Shown: positions 14,350 to 28,529 of the stretch, piece after piece
Numbering within the stretch: the stretch's first letter is position 1
Layout of the letters: each line of letters opens with the position of its first letter
Assembly: GCA_026413225.1 (NCBI GenBank)
Contig: CM048552.1
Location: 162,390,053-162,454,052, forward strand
Source of the DNA: Otis tarda
Lineage: Eukaryota > Chordata > Aves > Otidiformes > Otididae
Reading direction: 5' to 3'
Length of the DNA: 64,000 nucleotides
Notes under the pieces: generated by a model
Databases searched by the model: none
What the model was told of the DNA's origin: nothing
What the model saw: only the letters and a program-made list of their open reading frames with translations
Translations under genes and position numbers: made by a program

Positions 14350-14533
14350 TCACCATGAGGGTGGTCAAATGCTACAACAGGTTGCCCTAGGAGATCACAG
14401 AGTCTCTGCCCTCAGAGACTGGACACAGTCCTGAGCAATATGCTGTAGCTCATCCTGCTTTGAGCAGTGGGCTCCCTTAAAGGATCTCCAGAGGTGCCTT
14501 CCCTCCTCAGCTGTTCTGTCATCTGTGAGGACA
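14350..14533 (+). mobile_element. CR1 LINE 3' tail fragment
   Basis: The segment follows the CR1 3'-end order on the plus strand: 'GAGGGTGGTCAAATGCT', 'CAGGTTGCCC', 'GACTGGACACAGTCCTGAGCAA', 'CCTGCTTTGAGCAG', 'GATCTCCAGAGGTGCCTTCC' and a terminal TTCTGTCATCTGTGA. It is a 5'-truncated, non-coding copy inside GPC5 intron 1. It is inserted in the opposite orientation to the gene. Confidence 0.85.
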
Positions 14534-15859
14534 GCAGCTGCTAATAGCAGGAAGGTGCACCAAAACCACAGAACTGCCCAAGATAGTCATTCGCCCAAAA
14601 CTCATCATGTTGAAGAGGAAGATGACCATTAGCTGCACCAAACATTAACTGGGGAATTACAAGGTTTTTGAAACAAAGCAGTGACCTTGTCAAGAAACAC
14701 AAACATTTGTGACAGCGAGGAGAGATAGTGGAGAGGAAGCAGCAGCTGCCAGCAGTGTCCGCAGGGCACCCTGACCCCTGCCCAGGCCGGGCAGCACAGC
14801 CCCCTGTGAGGCACCAGGAGCAGCCAGCAATGAGCTGGTAGAGCAGGGGCTGCACGCAGGGACCCCACTTCGAGGTGCAGTGACACTGCCTCACCGAGGG
14901 GTGCATGCATCAGTAGGGTCCTGGGAGCAGCAGGGGTGCACACAAAGCTGGAGCAGCCATGTCTCCCAAGGGAAGGGTGTGCACCCAGGGGAGCTTGCAC
15001 AGCCAGTGTGGGGGTTGCATATTACCATGAAGGAGAGAGGGGACTAGAAAGTTTTGGAATTAGTTAAAGAAATGTGCCTAGAAATTTGCAGGTGTTTATT
15101 GACATTTTCTGTCTAGTACTGTGTTTCTCTCTTGTATTATTGATACTGATCCTGAATTTATAATGAACTGATTGTCAGGTGTCTTTAACAAACCAGTAAA
15201 CCACTTTGATCCAGATTTGTCTTAGACTACTTGTACTGAGCAGTTTTTCCCTTTAAGTATCACAGAGAGAGCTTTGGCCTTTATGACCACGGGTCCCTCT
15301 TTAAGGAAGGAGGATTGTTAGAGAAAAACAAGATCTGTTTGACAAAACAGAGCAAGAGCAACTTCACCAAGAGGCTGGCCAACTTGGCAAGGATGGCTTT
15401 AAAATAGCCATGTCAGGGGGATGTTAACAGCTTGCAAGCACAGGAAGGGAGGACTGCTGTGTTAAGCGCATGTGGCCCAGAAACGAGTGCGGGAGAGAGC
15501 TCAGGAAGGATAAAGCAGGTTGAACAGCAGCCCACCTCCAGTGCAGAATGCAAATGCACACAGCCCGCGTGTGAGGCTAATCAAATGTAATGGTATCTGG
15601 CTCAGTAAGTCGCCTGGTTACGGACTATTCAGTATAAAAGAAATGGCAAGTAACACGAAAAATGACCAATTAAAATAAACAAACACTAAAAAGCAGGTGA
15701 TAACAGGAATGATAACAAAGACCAGAACTTCTCAGCCACTAACTGGTGGGCTACAGAGGAACTCGGAGCCTTTAAGAGAGGGTCAGCCTGAACATTGTAA
15801 CTGGTGAGGAAGGGGAAACAAGACTAACCTGAGTATTGCTGGATACTTGGGGCTGTGGG

Positions 15860-16240
15860 AAACTTATTATGCAATATCATAAAGGTTTGTGGGACTGTGC
15901 AAAACTCCTTATGGGATGTTTGGGGTAAGAGCCAAAGGTGGGAGAAAAGGTGGGATAAGAGGAGAAACAAGCATGTAAAAATAGAGGGGAAGAGGGAATA
16001 AAAGGAGTTGGTAACATGTAAGCACAGCCAGTTAGGATACTTGCTTCACTGACCGCTGCACCTGACCACCATGGTCTATCCTCTCTTCTTAATAAATTAT
16101 TTTCTCTGAACCAACTTTTATGTATAATTTCACTCTCTGTCCTATTAGTGAGTGCTGCAAGATCTACATACCAGCAACTGGAGACACCAGGGACTATGTG
16201 CATGCTTAGGTGTGAGAGGTCTAAATGCCTGAAACAGCAA
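15860..16240 (+). mobile_element. LTR-like block with TATA and poly(A) signals
   Basis: This region has the layout of a retroviral-type LTR on the plus strand. A TATA-like GGAATAAAAGG lies at about 15994-16004. A roughly 90-bp R-like segment carries CCGCTGCACCTGACCACC and CTTCTTAATAAATTATTTTC, with AATAAA at 16091-16096. A U5-like TTTCACTCTCTGTCC segment and a GGAGACACCAGGGAC-type end follow. The text resembles LTRs I know from bird genomes, but I cannot name the family. Outer limits are uncertain and related sequence may run from about 15.2 to 17.0 kb. A second TATAAAAG lies at 15633-15640. I see no intact internal gene. Confidence 0.5.
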
Positions 16241-19200
16241 AGACCACAATGTGTTTATATTTCCCTAGTGAATGTAATCCTGTGTGTGTTTACACGTAAT
16301 TCACTAACAAAATTTCAAAACTGAATAGCCATTAAGTAGGAGGAAGCCTGCCTCATAACCACTCAGTGTCTGAGCCAGTGGTGGGTAAGGAGGCCCAGAG
16401 TCTGGGCATGGGTACTGGGGAGATGGAGAGCCCATGCTTATACTCAAGAGATCTCCAGCTGCGGAGGAGCTTGTAAGACAAATGTGCAAGTGCACACATC
16501 TGTTCACTAGCAAACATCAAGCTAGATGAACTCTATGGAGAGGAGAGTAGGAGGAGATTGGCACAGAAGTTAAGGGGAATCAGACATGGATATTAGACTG
16601 GGGGGCCACAATGCTGACATTCAAGGGATCAATGAATGTGAGTGTGCTTGTGATTTGGAGAAGGAGGGTGTGTTTTCACTAGTGAACTTTGCTAGTGAAC
16701 ACTCAGAAGGCATCTAGCAGGGCTTCAGCAGCCAGGGGAAATTTCCAGGAGCAGCATCTCCTAGATTTGGCAGTTCCTATAACATACTTAACACTGGGAA
16801 ACAAACAGGCAGAGCTGGAGCTCTGCACATGCCCAAAAGAACCAGACATGGTTGGAATAACTGAAACTCTGTGTGTGGAGACAAGGGTTAAACAGGAGGG
16901 AACAGCAGCAGTCAAAGAGAATTGAGTGTGGGATCTCTTGTGAAATCTTGGCCCATACAAGCTCATGGGACCACGTGAGATGTATCCAACGGTGCTGATA
17001 GAGCTGTTTGAAGTCACTATGAGACTACTCCCTATTATTTTGAAAGGCTGTTGACCCACTGCAAGTCCCCAACGATTAAGAAGTAAATGTTGCACCTATC
17101 TTTAAAAGAGAAAGAACATAATTGAGAAAACTGCAGGACAGTTGGTCTTACTTTTTTACTTGTATAGCAGGTCTGAAATTCAGTCTTAGACGTCTATGTC
17201 TGCAGAATTATTTTGAGGTTTGGAAATGAGGTTTGGAAAGTCTTCCTTCTAAAACATGACACACTCTTTACAATTCACACTACTCCAGACAATACCACAG
17301 TGGATGAGGACTAAGCTCTTCAGTAAACTTATTACACAGTCTAGACACCAAATAACTTAAGAAATAACTCTGAAAAGGCTAAAAAAGGAAAATGAACAAC
17401 TGGATATATTGTGCTTCTCTTACATCACTACAATCTTACAGTTTTCTGATAAGTAACTTATTAGAAAGACATTTACATATGCAATTTTGTACATTACAGA
17501 AGTCTCCCCAATACAACAGCTCAAACTTCAATACAGGTTGTATACGGGCCCAAATGCCAGCAGGAGATTCGGAACTGTGCCCAGCGAAGAAAATAGCTAC
17601 GTTGAGTTTGGGGAAGGTTTTGTTTTGTTTTGTGAACACCTCACTGGCATGTCTGTAAGATGACCTACCTTACCCTCCAAATCTTAGCAAATAGTAACTA
17701 CACATAAATGTCCTCTCTCTGCTTGGAACCAAAGATTTAAGAGAGAAAACTTGGTGAAGTGTTTTTATCAATATGCCTCAAACATGAATAACATTGTGTT
17801 GCATACAACATCATTTTAGTCAATGGTACTGTATAATAAATCATAATTTCACAATCAAAAGTGTGTTGCTGAGCTGTCAAATCAAGCAAAAATTAGAACT
17901 TGAGTACCATTCTTCATTCTCCTACTGACTCGATATGTCTCTCTCATAAGTAAACGGTATCTTTATTTCTTAGAAGCAATTATCTCCTTTTCCTATGAGA
18001 TTCAGAAAAGTAGATCTTGTACAAAACCTTTGTGTCATTCTTCCAATATGTACAACTTTTCAACTACTACATTTTAGTTATTAGCAAACAATACACAGAG
18101 CATCTGCTCACACGCAGTTCTATATGTCTATAGGCACAGACATGCATAATGCTTGTTTAGTATTAAATAATCTAAAGATAAGCTCTGTTACCCAAACTGT
18201 GCTTAACAATTTAAACAAATGTTAGGCACTACTCAGCTTTCAAACCTTCTGCACTTTGCCTCTTGTAAAACAGGAACTAATGTGAAATTTTATCTAAGCT
18301 TGTTACGGACATTAGAATAGCTTCAAGAAAACATTTCAACTTTTAGCAAAATTCTAAAATAATAACTAATATTTGTTTATGGTTGCAGCTGACTCTTCAG
18401 TATTCTTTCGTTCCCTTGCTTTTATGGTAAATATTTTTTTAAGCAGCACCTTTTTAACATCAGTATAAATCCCAGCCCTAAGGGAACTTTGTTTCATAGT
18501 TTAAGACTGCTAGTCACGTACATATAAAGTACCTTCTTATTGACCCACTTCTGTTCCAGCTCATTAAACACAGCTGCTTTCAATGGTCAGGAAAAAGTAG
18601 CCAAATATAACATGCAAAAGAACCCAACTGACTAAAAATGAAGTGGTTGCTCAAAATCCACAGATGGCTTTGTAGTTGTTTCTTTATAGAGCTATAGAAC
18701 AAGCAACAGCTTAGGGATAATGTTTCAGAAGAGGGTATGTAAACCAGCAAGAGAAACAGCTCATTGCATTTCAGTACAACCAACGTTAAAAAACCATACA
18801 CTTAGCTTTCGTGTCTTCACATCTAAGAGTCATTCTGTCTTCCACAAGAATTGTTTTGTCAATAACCAATTATTTTGAAATACAGTGGGAAAACATTTTC
18901 TGCTCCAGTTAAGGAATATTGGCTCTTTTCAGTACCAAATTCTGAAGGCTGTACACTGCAAGGTACATTTAGACAAGATCACAAAACAGCAAGAAGTAAA
19001 ATAACTTAGCTTGTAATAAATATCTATTAACATTAACAATTACAATATAGGAAAGATTTTGCAACTGAAAACAACCTAGATGGGTGTAGAAAAGACCCTT
19101 CAGCAAGATAATTATTCTGAGGTATAGGTTTACCTATTTCCAGAAGACCTGGAACTGATTTTAAATTTTCATTCATGCTCTCAGCTGGATAAATCCGTAT

Positions 19201-22200
19201 TTTCAGTACCTTGAGATAAACAAATGCTGACAGGATGAGAACGTTAATTGTCAGGAAGAGAAAATGCCAGATGTGTAGTATATTTCTGCCTGTCTACTTA
19301 GACAAATACTTCCATAATATCAAATCCAGAGCTTGAAAAAAATCCCAAAACAGACCTAGGACTGTCACAATAACTAAAAGCCAGCACACTGAAATGCCTT
19401 ATGGCCTGGAAGCAGTTGTTCAAACCACTACTTTATTGCAAAATGGATTTGCAGCTTTTATCAGATATGAGTCCTTCTCACGCTTGCCCTTTAATATCTG
19501 CTAACTCATTTTTGTTACAAGCACCACTCCAGACTTAGCATTAATCTCCATCATTATGATTGCTGTACAATACTTCAGCATTGCTAAATAAAAGCGGCAG
19601 GGATCAGCCTCAAGCACCTGGCCCTGACTGTCCACACTGTTGAACTATCACCTCACCTCCTTGTGTGGCTCTGTTCAGACGGCTCCAGGATTTCTCCCAA
19701 TGCAGTCGGTGTCCAGCTGCACTTCCAGAGGTGGTGCTTTCTACATATTGCTCTCAGTGGACACCATAGGCAACGCTGTAGTACAGGTGTGCCTCCTTCC
19801 TAACATCCTCTAAGACCATCCTCCTACTAGCAGGCACCCTAGCAAGGTATACACATCCCTCCATACACCCACACTACAGCTCATGGCACAAAACACACAG
19901 TCATGTTACACTACACTCACTGCCTGCCAAAAGCCTTCCTAATTTTAAGACTGCCTGAATTGCAGTGGAAGGGAACTCTAAAAATCCAAAGTACCTTGGC
20001 ATTACAACAGCATCATACAGGATCTAGAGAAGACTCAAGGGCAAACCCCATCTAGTGAGGGCAGTCAATCCCTTCTACAGGATATCAGCCTCAAGCAATG
20101 TAGATGCGAGCCAATCTATTCCACTCAGCACCAGAACAAGGAGTTGATTCCCTGTCTTCTATGTAGCAGCATGGACACTGCCTTTCAGGTCATCCCAGCC
20201 AGATGAAGTCCTAAGGCTACTGAGCACTGCAGACTTTCTAGAGAAGTGAAATATGGGTGACAGACATGGGGAAGCTGTTACATAGTTAAGCCCATTTTTT
20301 TTTGTCAATTTTAATCTCAATGTTTTAAGAATTGTTTCACAGCGATCATTTTGTAGATCCAGAGGGGAAATACTACTTGCACAGAGGAACCAACAGTGTA
20401 CGTTCACACATACAAAAGTTATGTTCTAGGCAACAGTCTTTACAAAAAACAGACGTGATATCATGAACACCAATAACCAATATGACAGAGCAACTCATTT
20501 TCCATCTCTGCCTAAATCCTTTTCTGGAGATCTGAACGTCAGTTAGACAAATAAGTAACCAGAAACGCCCTTGCCTAAATACACAAAAAAGAAATAAAAT
20601 TCTTGATTTGACTTCAGAGATAACAAAAATCCAGATTACCCAAAAGTAAACTATACTAGAAATTCAAAGTAAAATCCAAAGATGATCTTGGAGTTGCATC
20701 AGAGTAATCCGATCTGAGTTTAAACTTCTATTGTTACTTTAAGCTCAATTAGCAAGAATATTTTTAACTTGAAATAACAAAAGAGTATTACACACCAACT
20801 TTTTCTGATATTGTTTTATCCTTCTAGCATAGTGTGTCTCATTTATTTAACTTCATAACAATTCTCTATCAAAAAGTCTTTGCAATAAAATTTATACTAA
20901 TCACAGAGTCCTCACTATATTATGTTTCTTGTTCTCAGAGCTGCATACATGACGTCTCAAAGGTTGCTGAAAGCCTACATTGATTCCAGGGGAAGGGGGA
21001 ACAAAACAAAACAAAAAAAAAAACCCCACAACAAAAACCAATCTGCTGAGAACTCGGAAAAATATCTCCAGCACTTTTTTCCACTTCATTGGCAACTGTT
21101 TGATTCTCCAGTTCCAGCTAGTGTAACATTTTTCAATAAGCCATAGAATTACATTTTTTTATGCAAGCAGAAGCCTGATAGCTTGTTCACTGACATACCT
21201 ACTGAAAGCCCTTTGTCAAGAAGGCAAGGGTGCCCAATTTACTGTCCATCCTATTCTGCTGTTCTATGGATTCTGAGAGAAGGAAATCAGAGAAGAAACC
21301 TTACTTGCAACCAAGAGAAGAAGGAAAGTTGAGAGCTCCCACTTAATCAGTCTGAAAACTGATCAACTGAAATCAGCTAAAAGCTCTAGCTTTACTAGCA
21401 TATATGGGGTAAAAGAGTGGAATTCTTCAATAAAGTTGTTTAAGTTACAATACCAGAAATTAAGCATAGGAAATGAAAACATGTTTTAAAAAAAAAAAAA
21501 AAAAAAAGTGTTTTGCAGACAACATTTTTTTTTAAATAATCCAAGTCACACAGGTCCAATAAAATAAAATAAAACCAAAACCAAACCTCTGAGGCCTTTT
21601 TATATTTAATTCATGCTTTGCATATTGTTTAATTCTCCATACAATGAAAAGGGTCTTTTAGGATTTTTACTTATTGAGGTTTTTCTGCACAGTCCCAACA
21701 CCACCACACTTGTAGCACAAAACCAGACAGGAAAAAAAACAAAGTACTTTTGCAACTAACATTTAAAATCAGTATGAAAGTGAAAAATGTTTCATGTCGC
21801 ATGTGATGAGGCTGAACATGGCTACAAAAGATTGAGCACAGTTAGTCAAGTTTCTTCATTGCTGTGGGATAGCAATAAAAATCTTGATTATTAGTTGCCA
21901 ATTTCAACACCATGATATCATGGGTTATGTGAATGGTAACACGAACTCAAACTTGTGGTTCCTATATCCCTTAAGATCACCTTTGTGCATTTATCTGTCA
22001 TTTTTGCATATGATAATAGAGATATTTTTGCTCCCTTAAAGAGACATGAACTACATACAATAGCTGCAAAACCAATTAAACTTAAAAATGCGTAGTTTTT
22101 TGAGCTAACGTATAGTTAAAATACAGACACATGGCAGTCCTCGAATGAAACAGAATTACAATTTGCATGATTTACTGATGTAAGGCTGCCTAGCTTTTGT

Positions 22201-24499
22201 TACCACTAAGAAGAAGAAAAAATAAAATTGCGAATGCTACAGTCTTTTATTTTAATATATGTAATGAAAACAAGACCAACATAAGCCAACTTCTTGCCTA
22301 TTTTTATTGACTGTAGAGGTAGCCTTCCACTGTACACAAATCCATACATCAACTAACATTCCCACTAGTTTTGAGCTAGTGATCCTCCTCCACGGAAGTA
22401 TGGCTCACCTTCAGGCATTTAAATGATGGTGGTTTTGTACATGCTAGGTCTAAAGTACTACTAAAATAAAGAAACATAGGCAGTACAATAGAGGCAAAGG
22501 ATTTACGCAGCTTGCTCTGACGTCGATACCTAATATTTGATAGCTGAGTAGCTCCTCGATGCCACTGGCTGCACTGACTGTGCAGTGTGGTTGCCCACAG
22601 GGAGCACCTGGGATGTCAAAGGTATCCCACCCACCGCCCGCTGCCACTCCAGAAAGACATGAGTCTCCCAGAGGTATCGCCTCTGCCGGGTGCATGAGGA
22701 TATTCCAAAGACTCTAGGGAAACTCAAATGGTGCCAGAAGCCTACATTTAAGCAACCAAATTAAACCTTATACAGGCTGCTTTGACACCTATTTTCACAA
22801 GCAGACACCTACAGAAACTGTTTGTGTGTGTGTGCATTACACACAAACACATTTATTTCTAAGTGCCATGAGAAAAGGTTTTTTACTTCTTGCCTTAAAA
22901 GAAGGCTTAGTACAGAAGATGGGTAGGAAAAGTGACATTTCATTCCTCTACACGTTATGTTTCCAGCCTACAAATACCTTTAATCACACCTAATGTTCTA
23001 AAATACTCACTTAATCCCAACTTTCTTGTCACCTCCAATTCTGAATAGATTTTACTGTTCGCAATTATTTGTCTTCTGTACCTCTGAGATCAAAGCTACT
23101 AAGAGTGACAACTCTGACGCTTGTACTCGGCTCCTTAAGGGCTGTTAGTTTTCAGGGCTGCCCACAGCAATGCAACTTCTTCAAAGAGTGAAAGGCTGCT
23201 GACCACAGCTGCATCACACCTCCTGCTGACCGCTGCTTGCGGGGGCAGCAGCAAAGAAAGGAATTATTTTATTACTCTTATAATTCAAAACCAGCTTTTT
23301 CTTCAGGAGCAGGAAATACAGAAAAGTCAAAGGAAAAAAGAATAGAGTGGTGTTATAAAAATATTTATAGGGGAAGAGAGGAAATCAGAGAGCAGGGCAG
23401 AAGAAACATACATACGGTACCATAGTTCTTTCCTCTTGACGCAACACATTTGCTCGCCATCCTCAATATGCAAGGAAATGTATGGTATCAAAATAAATTA
23501 CAAAGGCAGAAAAAGTGTAACAGTTATGCTAGACTATGGAATGAGAAGAACAAAGATAAACTGATACCATATCATTCATACTGATGTTATTCACACAAAT
23601 AATCAACACCAAAAATTTAAATCACTGACAGGGCTTTGACTCAGATTTCACTTTCCAGACATCTTCACTTGCAGAGTACCTATCTAATTAAAGTGGTTAT
23701 TTTCTTTTTGGTGAAGACAATAATAAAATCTTTAGCTAAGAAAAATGTAAGAAGACAATGCATGTTGTCAAATGTACTGGTACCTAAATATAGTACGTGG
23801 AATTGTAAACGGCACACCACAATATTAAGTGTAGTAAGTTTAGGATTATCTGCTATGTTTAAAATTAGAGTTATAAAAAAGCTGTATTTTGAAGTGTTTC
23901 AAGAAGTAGGAATAAGCATAGTATTCCTTATCTCAACTTTCAGAGTTAATAAAAACCACACAGATTATCTTAAAAAAAGGAAGAGGTTGTTGATATTTTA
24001 AAGTGAGAGGGATGTTAGTACACCTTTTGTTGCAGTGAAAAGTCATTTTCCATCAGGAAAGCATCACATTTACTAGTTAACTTGTAATCAAAACATGAAC
24101 ACGCTTTACAGGTAGGTGTGTAAAAAAAAAAAAACAAAACCAAACCAGCATATCTTCCAACCCTATATCCCTGATCATTAAATTATCTACATTTTAACTT
24201 TGTGATTAGCCTCACTGAAATCAACTGAGGCTTTCACGAAGCTGGATATATCCCTATAAATCGGAGAAGGTATGTCTTATTACATATATGCTTTGCCACA
24301 TCATTTGGTACCCGCTTTAAAAAAAAAAAAGCTTAATTGTTGAGATGAATGCTAGGATGAACTCAAATTTGCATTAAGACCTTAGTTTCCCGGGAATTTT
24401 ACTAAGTTACAGCTATAGTCAGACAGCCGGTAGAGAAAACGTGCAGATCCACCACTTGCAGTGGTGTAAAACCGTTCTCATTTCACACAAGAATAACTC

Positions 24500-25400
24500 C
24501 ACCAGTCCAAGACGCAGGTCGGTGACTCTCCCTTTCCCTCAGGGTTTGCTCGGGCACTGATGTCCCTGCGCTTGCCCACGGACGGCTGAATCAAGGGTAC
24601 CCCTCCAGCCGGAGCCGGCTCTCCCCTCTGCGCCCCGCGCGATAAGGGGTGGAAGCAGGCGCACGAGAATTTAGGTGTCGGGGTACTCCCGTTTTTGCAG
24701 ATCCCACACCTCGAGAAAAACATTCCTCCTCTTGAGTAAGGAGCCAGGCGTCCCCTGCTGTCCACCCCCCCCCCCCGCCCTCCCCGTCACGAGAATGACC
24801 CCACCACCCCGCGATGCAGCTACGGAGCCGGGTCCACTCGGAGGGCGCTCCCCGGTCGCAGGGACACGGCGTGCCCCAGAGGCGCCACACCTGGAGCCAA
24901 CGAGCACCGGCGAGACCCACCGGCCAGACCCCCCTCCCGCCTCCCCTCACCTGCCCGCGGGGACTCCGGGATGCCTCTGAGGGGGCCGAGCCGCCGCAGC
25001 TGGAAAACTTTCCGGACGCCCTCGCAGCTCGACGGCGGCGCCTCGCCACCCCCCGACGCGGCGGCCAGGAGCAGGACGCCGAGGCTGAGGACGCCGGGGC
25101 CGAGGCTGCTCCCCGCCATCGCCCCGCCGCCACCCGCCGCAGGTACCACGGCCCAGCCGCCCCCGAGCCGCCGCCGCAGGGAGAAGCTGCCAGCGCCGCC
25201 CCCGCCGCGACCCCTCCCCCGGCCCCCGTTCGCTGCCCCCTCCCCGCCCCTTAAGCCGAGGGCGCTGCCCACCGCCGGCGTGGCGGAGTGTCGGGGCTGG
25301 GGGGTGGGCAGGGCCCATTTGGGAAGGGGAGGGGAGCTCCACATGCAGCCGGGGTGGTGGGGGTGGAGGAGACGTCTGGAATGCATCGGTACGGAAGCAA
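24500..25400 (-). promoter_or_regulatory. GPC5: CpG-island promoter of GPC5
   Basis: GC content and CpG density rise abruptly here out of AT-rich flanks. The island covers GPC5 exon 1, its donor site and the sequence upstream of the start codon, as expected for a developmental proteoglycan gene. The C13 run at about 24766-24778 and several GGGCGG-type SP1 boxes lie within it. The transcription start cannot be read directly but should lie between about 25130 and 25350. Long open frames on both strands here are shadows of high GC content. Confidence 0.85.
24951..25119 (-). CDS. GPC5: Glypican-5, coding exon 1 (signal peptide and N-terminus)
   Basis: Translation starts at the ATG whose A is at 25119, in the context GCGATGGCGGGG. 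The 56 complete codons read MAGSSLGPGVLSLGVLLLAA, then a glycine-rich stretch, then PSSCEGVRKVFQLRRLG, then RGIPESPRA. Residues 1 to about 24 form a signal peptide with a leucine-rich core. Cys32 and the 'CE.VRK.FQ' helix, followed by 'P.SPRAG', are the glypican N-terminal signature and align well with mammalian glypican-5. The exon closes with CAG|GTGAGG in phase 1, compatible with exon 2. An upstream in-frame extension exists but it is GC-rich low-complexity sequence, so I chose this start from the signal peptide and family length. Confidence 0.95.
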
Positions 25401-28400
25401 TAACACCTCCCTAGAAGCATCCAAAAAAAGAGAGAGACTTCAAATAATTTGCAGTGCTTCTAGGAACTATTCGCAGCAGGCTTACAAACTGTAAACCGGT
25501 TCACATAGTGAACTGGCAGTAACATACAGTTTGGGTACAAATGTCAGACTTTTGCTTTTCTGACAAAAGTCTCCAAGAATTCAGCTATCTTCAAGATGAA
25601 AAGTTTCAGTTTTCTTAGGCAAAAGTGACAAAGGACCAGTTTACAAAACCCTCTCAGGTCTACAACCCAAAGACCAATGGTACCTGTCAGAGCAGCCCAG
25701 GAAGCAGCTGGGACTCATCTTTTAAAAGCTTCCTTGATGCCAGAGTTAAGAACCCCCTCCATGCACAATGTCACATCTCACCCCTTATAGCTGGAAATTG
25801 TTCTTAGTACGTTTTGAAGCTGCTGCCGGTCATTTATCATTGTACAGCATTAGTCTACCCCAGCTTTCACTTTAAAATAAGTCTTTTATCTCTGGAAGCA
25901 ATTTCAACACAAGACTGCAAAAAAAAAAAAAGTTCTAAGTGTGAATTATTCTATGCGTCCATTTGAATATGGGTAACATTGACACAGAAGTTATTGAAAC
26001 TTGCACTAGAGATCAACCATTTCACTGCTGAGCAAAGCAATAAAAGAATGGCATTACATGAACATTATCCAGTCTACTGAGCAACAGTTCATAAGAAGCA
26101 GAGAGGACTAGTATTTCCCTTTTTTTTTTTGAATCATTCATAGGATCTTATTCAGCAGCTTTAAGATGGTAAAGGAAGTTATGGGAATCATAACCTTAAC
26201 ACCTAGTACAACACGTGCAGCACTCACAGTAAACATATAATAAAGTATTAGGAGACAGGAAAAAATTCTTGCAGGCTGAGAAATACAGACAAGTATTCCT
26301 ACTTAAAAAAAAAATATTTAAAATGTAAGTTTCTCGTTTACCTCACAACTGTACAGAAGTTTGCCAACAGCAACAGATGATGTTGGAAAAACTCTAGAAC
26401 CCCATGGCTTTAATTTGAATTGGCACTTCCTCCCATCTTCCACTAGCAGCAATTCAGAGAAACCTCTATCCTCTAATTTTACAAGCTTAGGCAAAAGGCA
26501 GCTTTTGGGTAAGAAATTGAATATGTGTTTTAACTAGCTCTTGCAGGATGAGGAAGATTCTCGTTTAGTCTAAAAGGTGGGATGGGTTTTTGTTTGTTCA
26601 TTTGTTGGAGGATTTGGGGGTTGGTTTGAGGTTTTTTTTTTTTTTTAAAAAACTTTAGCATAGTGACTGTGAAGGAAATAATTAACTTTGGCTTAATTAT
26701 GAGATTGAATTTAATTTTCTTGCAGGTTTTATGCTTCGAACCTTCCCTGATTTTAGTTTAAAATGTATATTTTAGCTAACAAGTTTCATGAATCAAATAT
26801 TCTGGAAAATTTTTATGCATATTTGCAACCATATACAGAAGAAGAAAGGGATATCTCTCATTTTAACGTGAGAGTATATATATGAACTTGATGAGAGAAC
26901 ATTAACACTGGATACAGAGTTGTCAGTTTTCTTGACCAAAGCCTTAATATGCACCCTTGGTGGCTCCTCACAGATGTCTGTCAGTCAGCTCAAAATGATT
27001 AAAGAGTACCACTTCCACAAATTCTCCCTTTGCCTCCTTTTCTTAATCATCATGAACCATACCACTACATTATCTGAAACACTGGTGCAGTGCCGGAGGA
27101 GGTTACACCTTCAACTTATCCCTCTGAATCACATCAAGCTAAAGTGAAACTTTCTATTATTTTTGGTACACAGCACTAAGTTTCCTGCTCCTCTGTATAG
27201 ATGACATTGTCCTTTGGACTGTCATTTTGTAACTACTGAAAACGCTTTATCTGGCTGTGCCATCTTCCCTGTTTGTATCCTTTCAGAGAGCTACTACAAA
27301 AATAACCCTTTCTGACCTGTCACTTTGACCGCATCCACTTTTCACATATTTTTTTTGTTGTGTCAAACACAAGTCGCTTAGCTTTAATTGCGCATCCCTT
27401 TATTGTTCATCTCAGGATGTAACGTGGCATTTCCATTTCCAAAAGACTACAGCACCTATCTCCATCTCTGACTTCTGAAATTATTAAATACTTCCATGCT
27501 ATCTACTATTTTGTCTCATACATTTGAAAGTAGTTCAAACATCCATTAAGCTGCCTCATTCTTCTAAGTCATTCTTCAAAGCTTTCTTTACTATGAGTCT
27601 TTTAGCTATTATTTTTATATGTATCACAGCGATTAAGGAAATTTTTTATTAAGAACACAGACTGTTCTGTTGACAAGTATGTTCACATCATGTCCCAGTG
27701 GCAAATTCTACTTCTATTCTATTTCTGGTCTAACACGTGCTCTCTGTAAGCTTTTGGTTCTAATACTACCTTTTCGCTTTTATACAGCTTTGAACAGAGC
27801 AGGGATCCTAGCACTGAAATGGAGCTCCTTGAAGTTACAGCAACAGCACAGGGGAAAGAAAAAAAAAAAACAAACCTACAAAACAACAAACCATCAACTT
27901 TTTCTTCAGTTATACAGAACATAGTTACTATGGGTAGTAAAAAAAAAAATAAAGTCCTCTTATTTTAGGTTGAGATAATTAAGCTAGTAAACTAGTACTA
28001 AAAGCTATGCAGAATTTGGACTCATAACACTACCACACTCTGTTATCAATGAACCCATAAACTTAACAGTGAGGCCAGTAAAACTTTCACACACAGCTCT
28101 AAGTGTAACTCATCTACGGGTCGATTAACTGTAGCACTGAAAAAGAGTTGGTACTAGTACCTCTCAAAGAGGATTTATTCTTTTTCTTCTTCTTTAAAAA
28201 AAAAAAATGTCAATTTTAACTGAAAAATCTTGATGAAATCTTCATGACAAAATAGTATTTTGTTTCATGCTTGCAAGTGCACCGAATTGTCAGCTGAGAC
28301 CTCCGGTAGGGACAGATGACAGTGAGAACGCTGAGCAAGTAGTTTCAGGCCGGAGAGCGGCATCACAGACCATCAGCACTGCCTACTGCCGCCCCCGAGT

Positions 28401-28529
28401 GCCTAACAAGGGCCAGCCTACTATTGTTCTGTATTCCAAGCCAAACTTCAGCTGCTGCTTCCCCCTGCGCATTATGGCCCCATCATCCCTTGTGTCCCAG
28501 TTCCCTGCCCCTCCTCACGTTCTCCGCCT

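Larger units (their letters stand above)
5285..24950 (-). other. GPC5: GPC5 intron 1
   Basis: This 19,666-bp intron separates GPC5 exons 1 and 2 and has canonical GT and AG ends on the minus strand. It holds one 1.1 kb LTR (7428-8543), a CR1 tail (14350-14533), an LTR-like block around 15.9-16.2 kb, simple repeats including an A20 tract at 21488-21507, and a GC-richer patch at about 14740-15010 that I cannot assign. I see no further exon, tRNA or miRNA hairpin. The open frames of 60-190 codons here are in repeats or low-complexity DNA and have no recognisable domain. Confidence 0.85.

Noticed and set aside
16703-17095. 130-codon minus-strand frame
   Set aside because: It is near the LTR-like block, has no domain and no splice signals, and is within the length expected by chance.
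22815-22852. TG/CA inverted repeat as a miRNA-like hairpin
   Set aside because: The stem is built from TGTGTG and ACACAC simple repeats with no conserved arm sequence, so a simple-repeat origin is more likely.
24591-25420. Long open frames in the GPC5 CpG island other than the exon 1 frame
   Set aside because: Compositional shadows. Only the frame starting at 25119 shows a signal peptide and glypican residues and joins in phase with exon 2.
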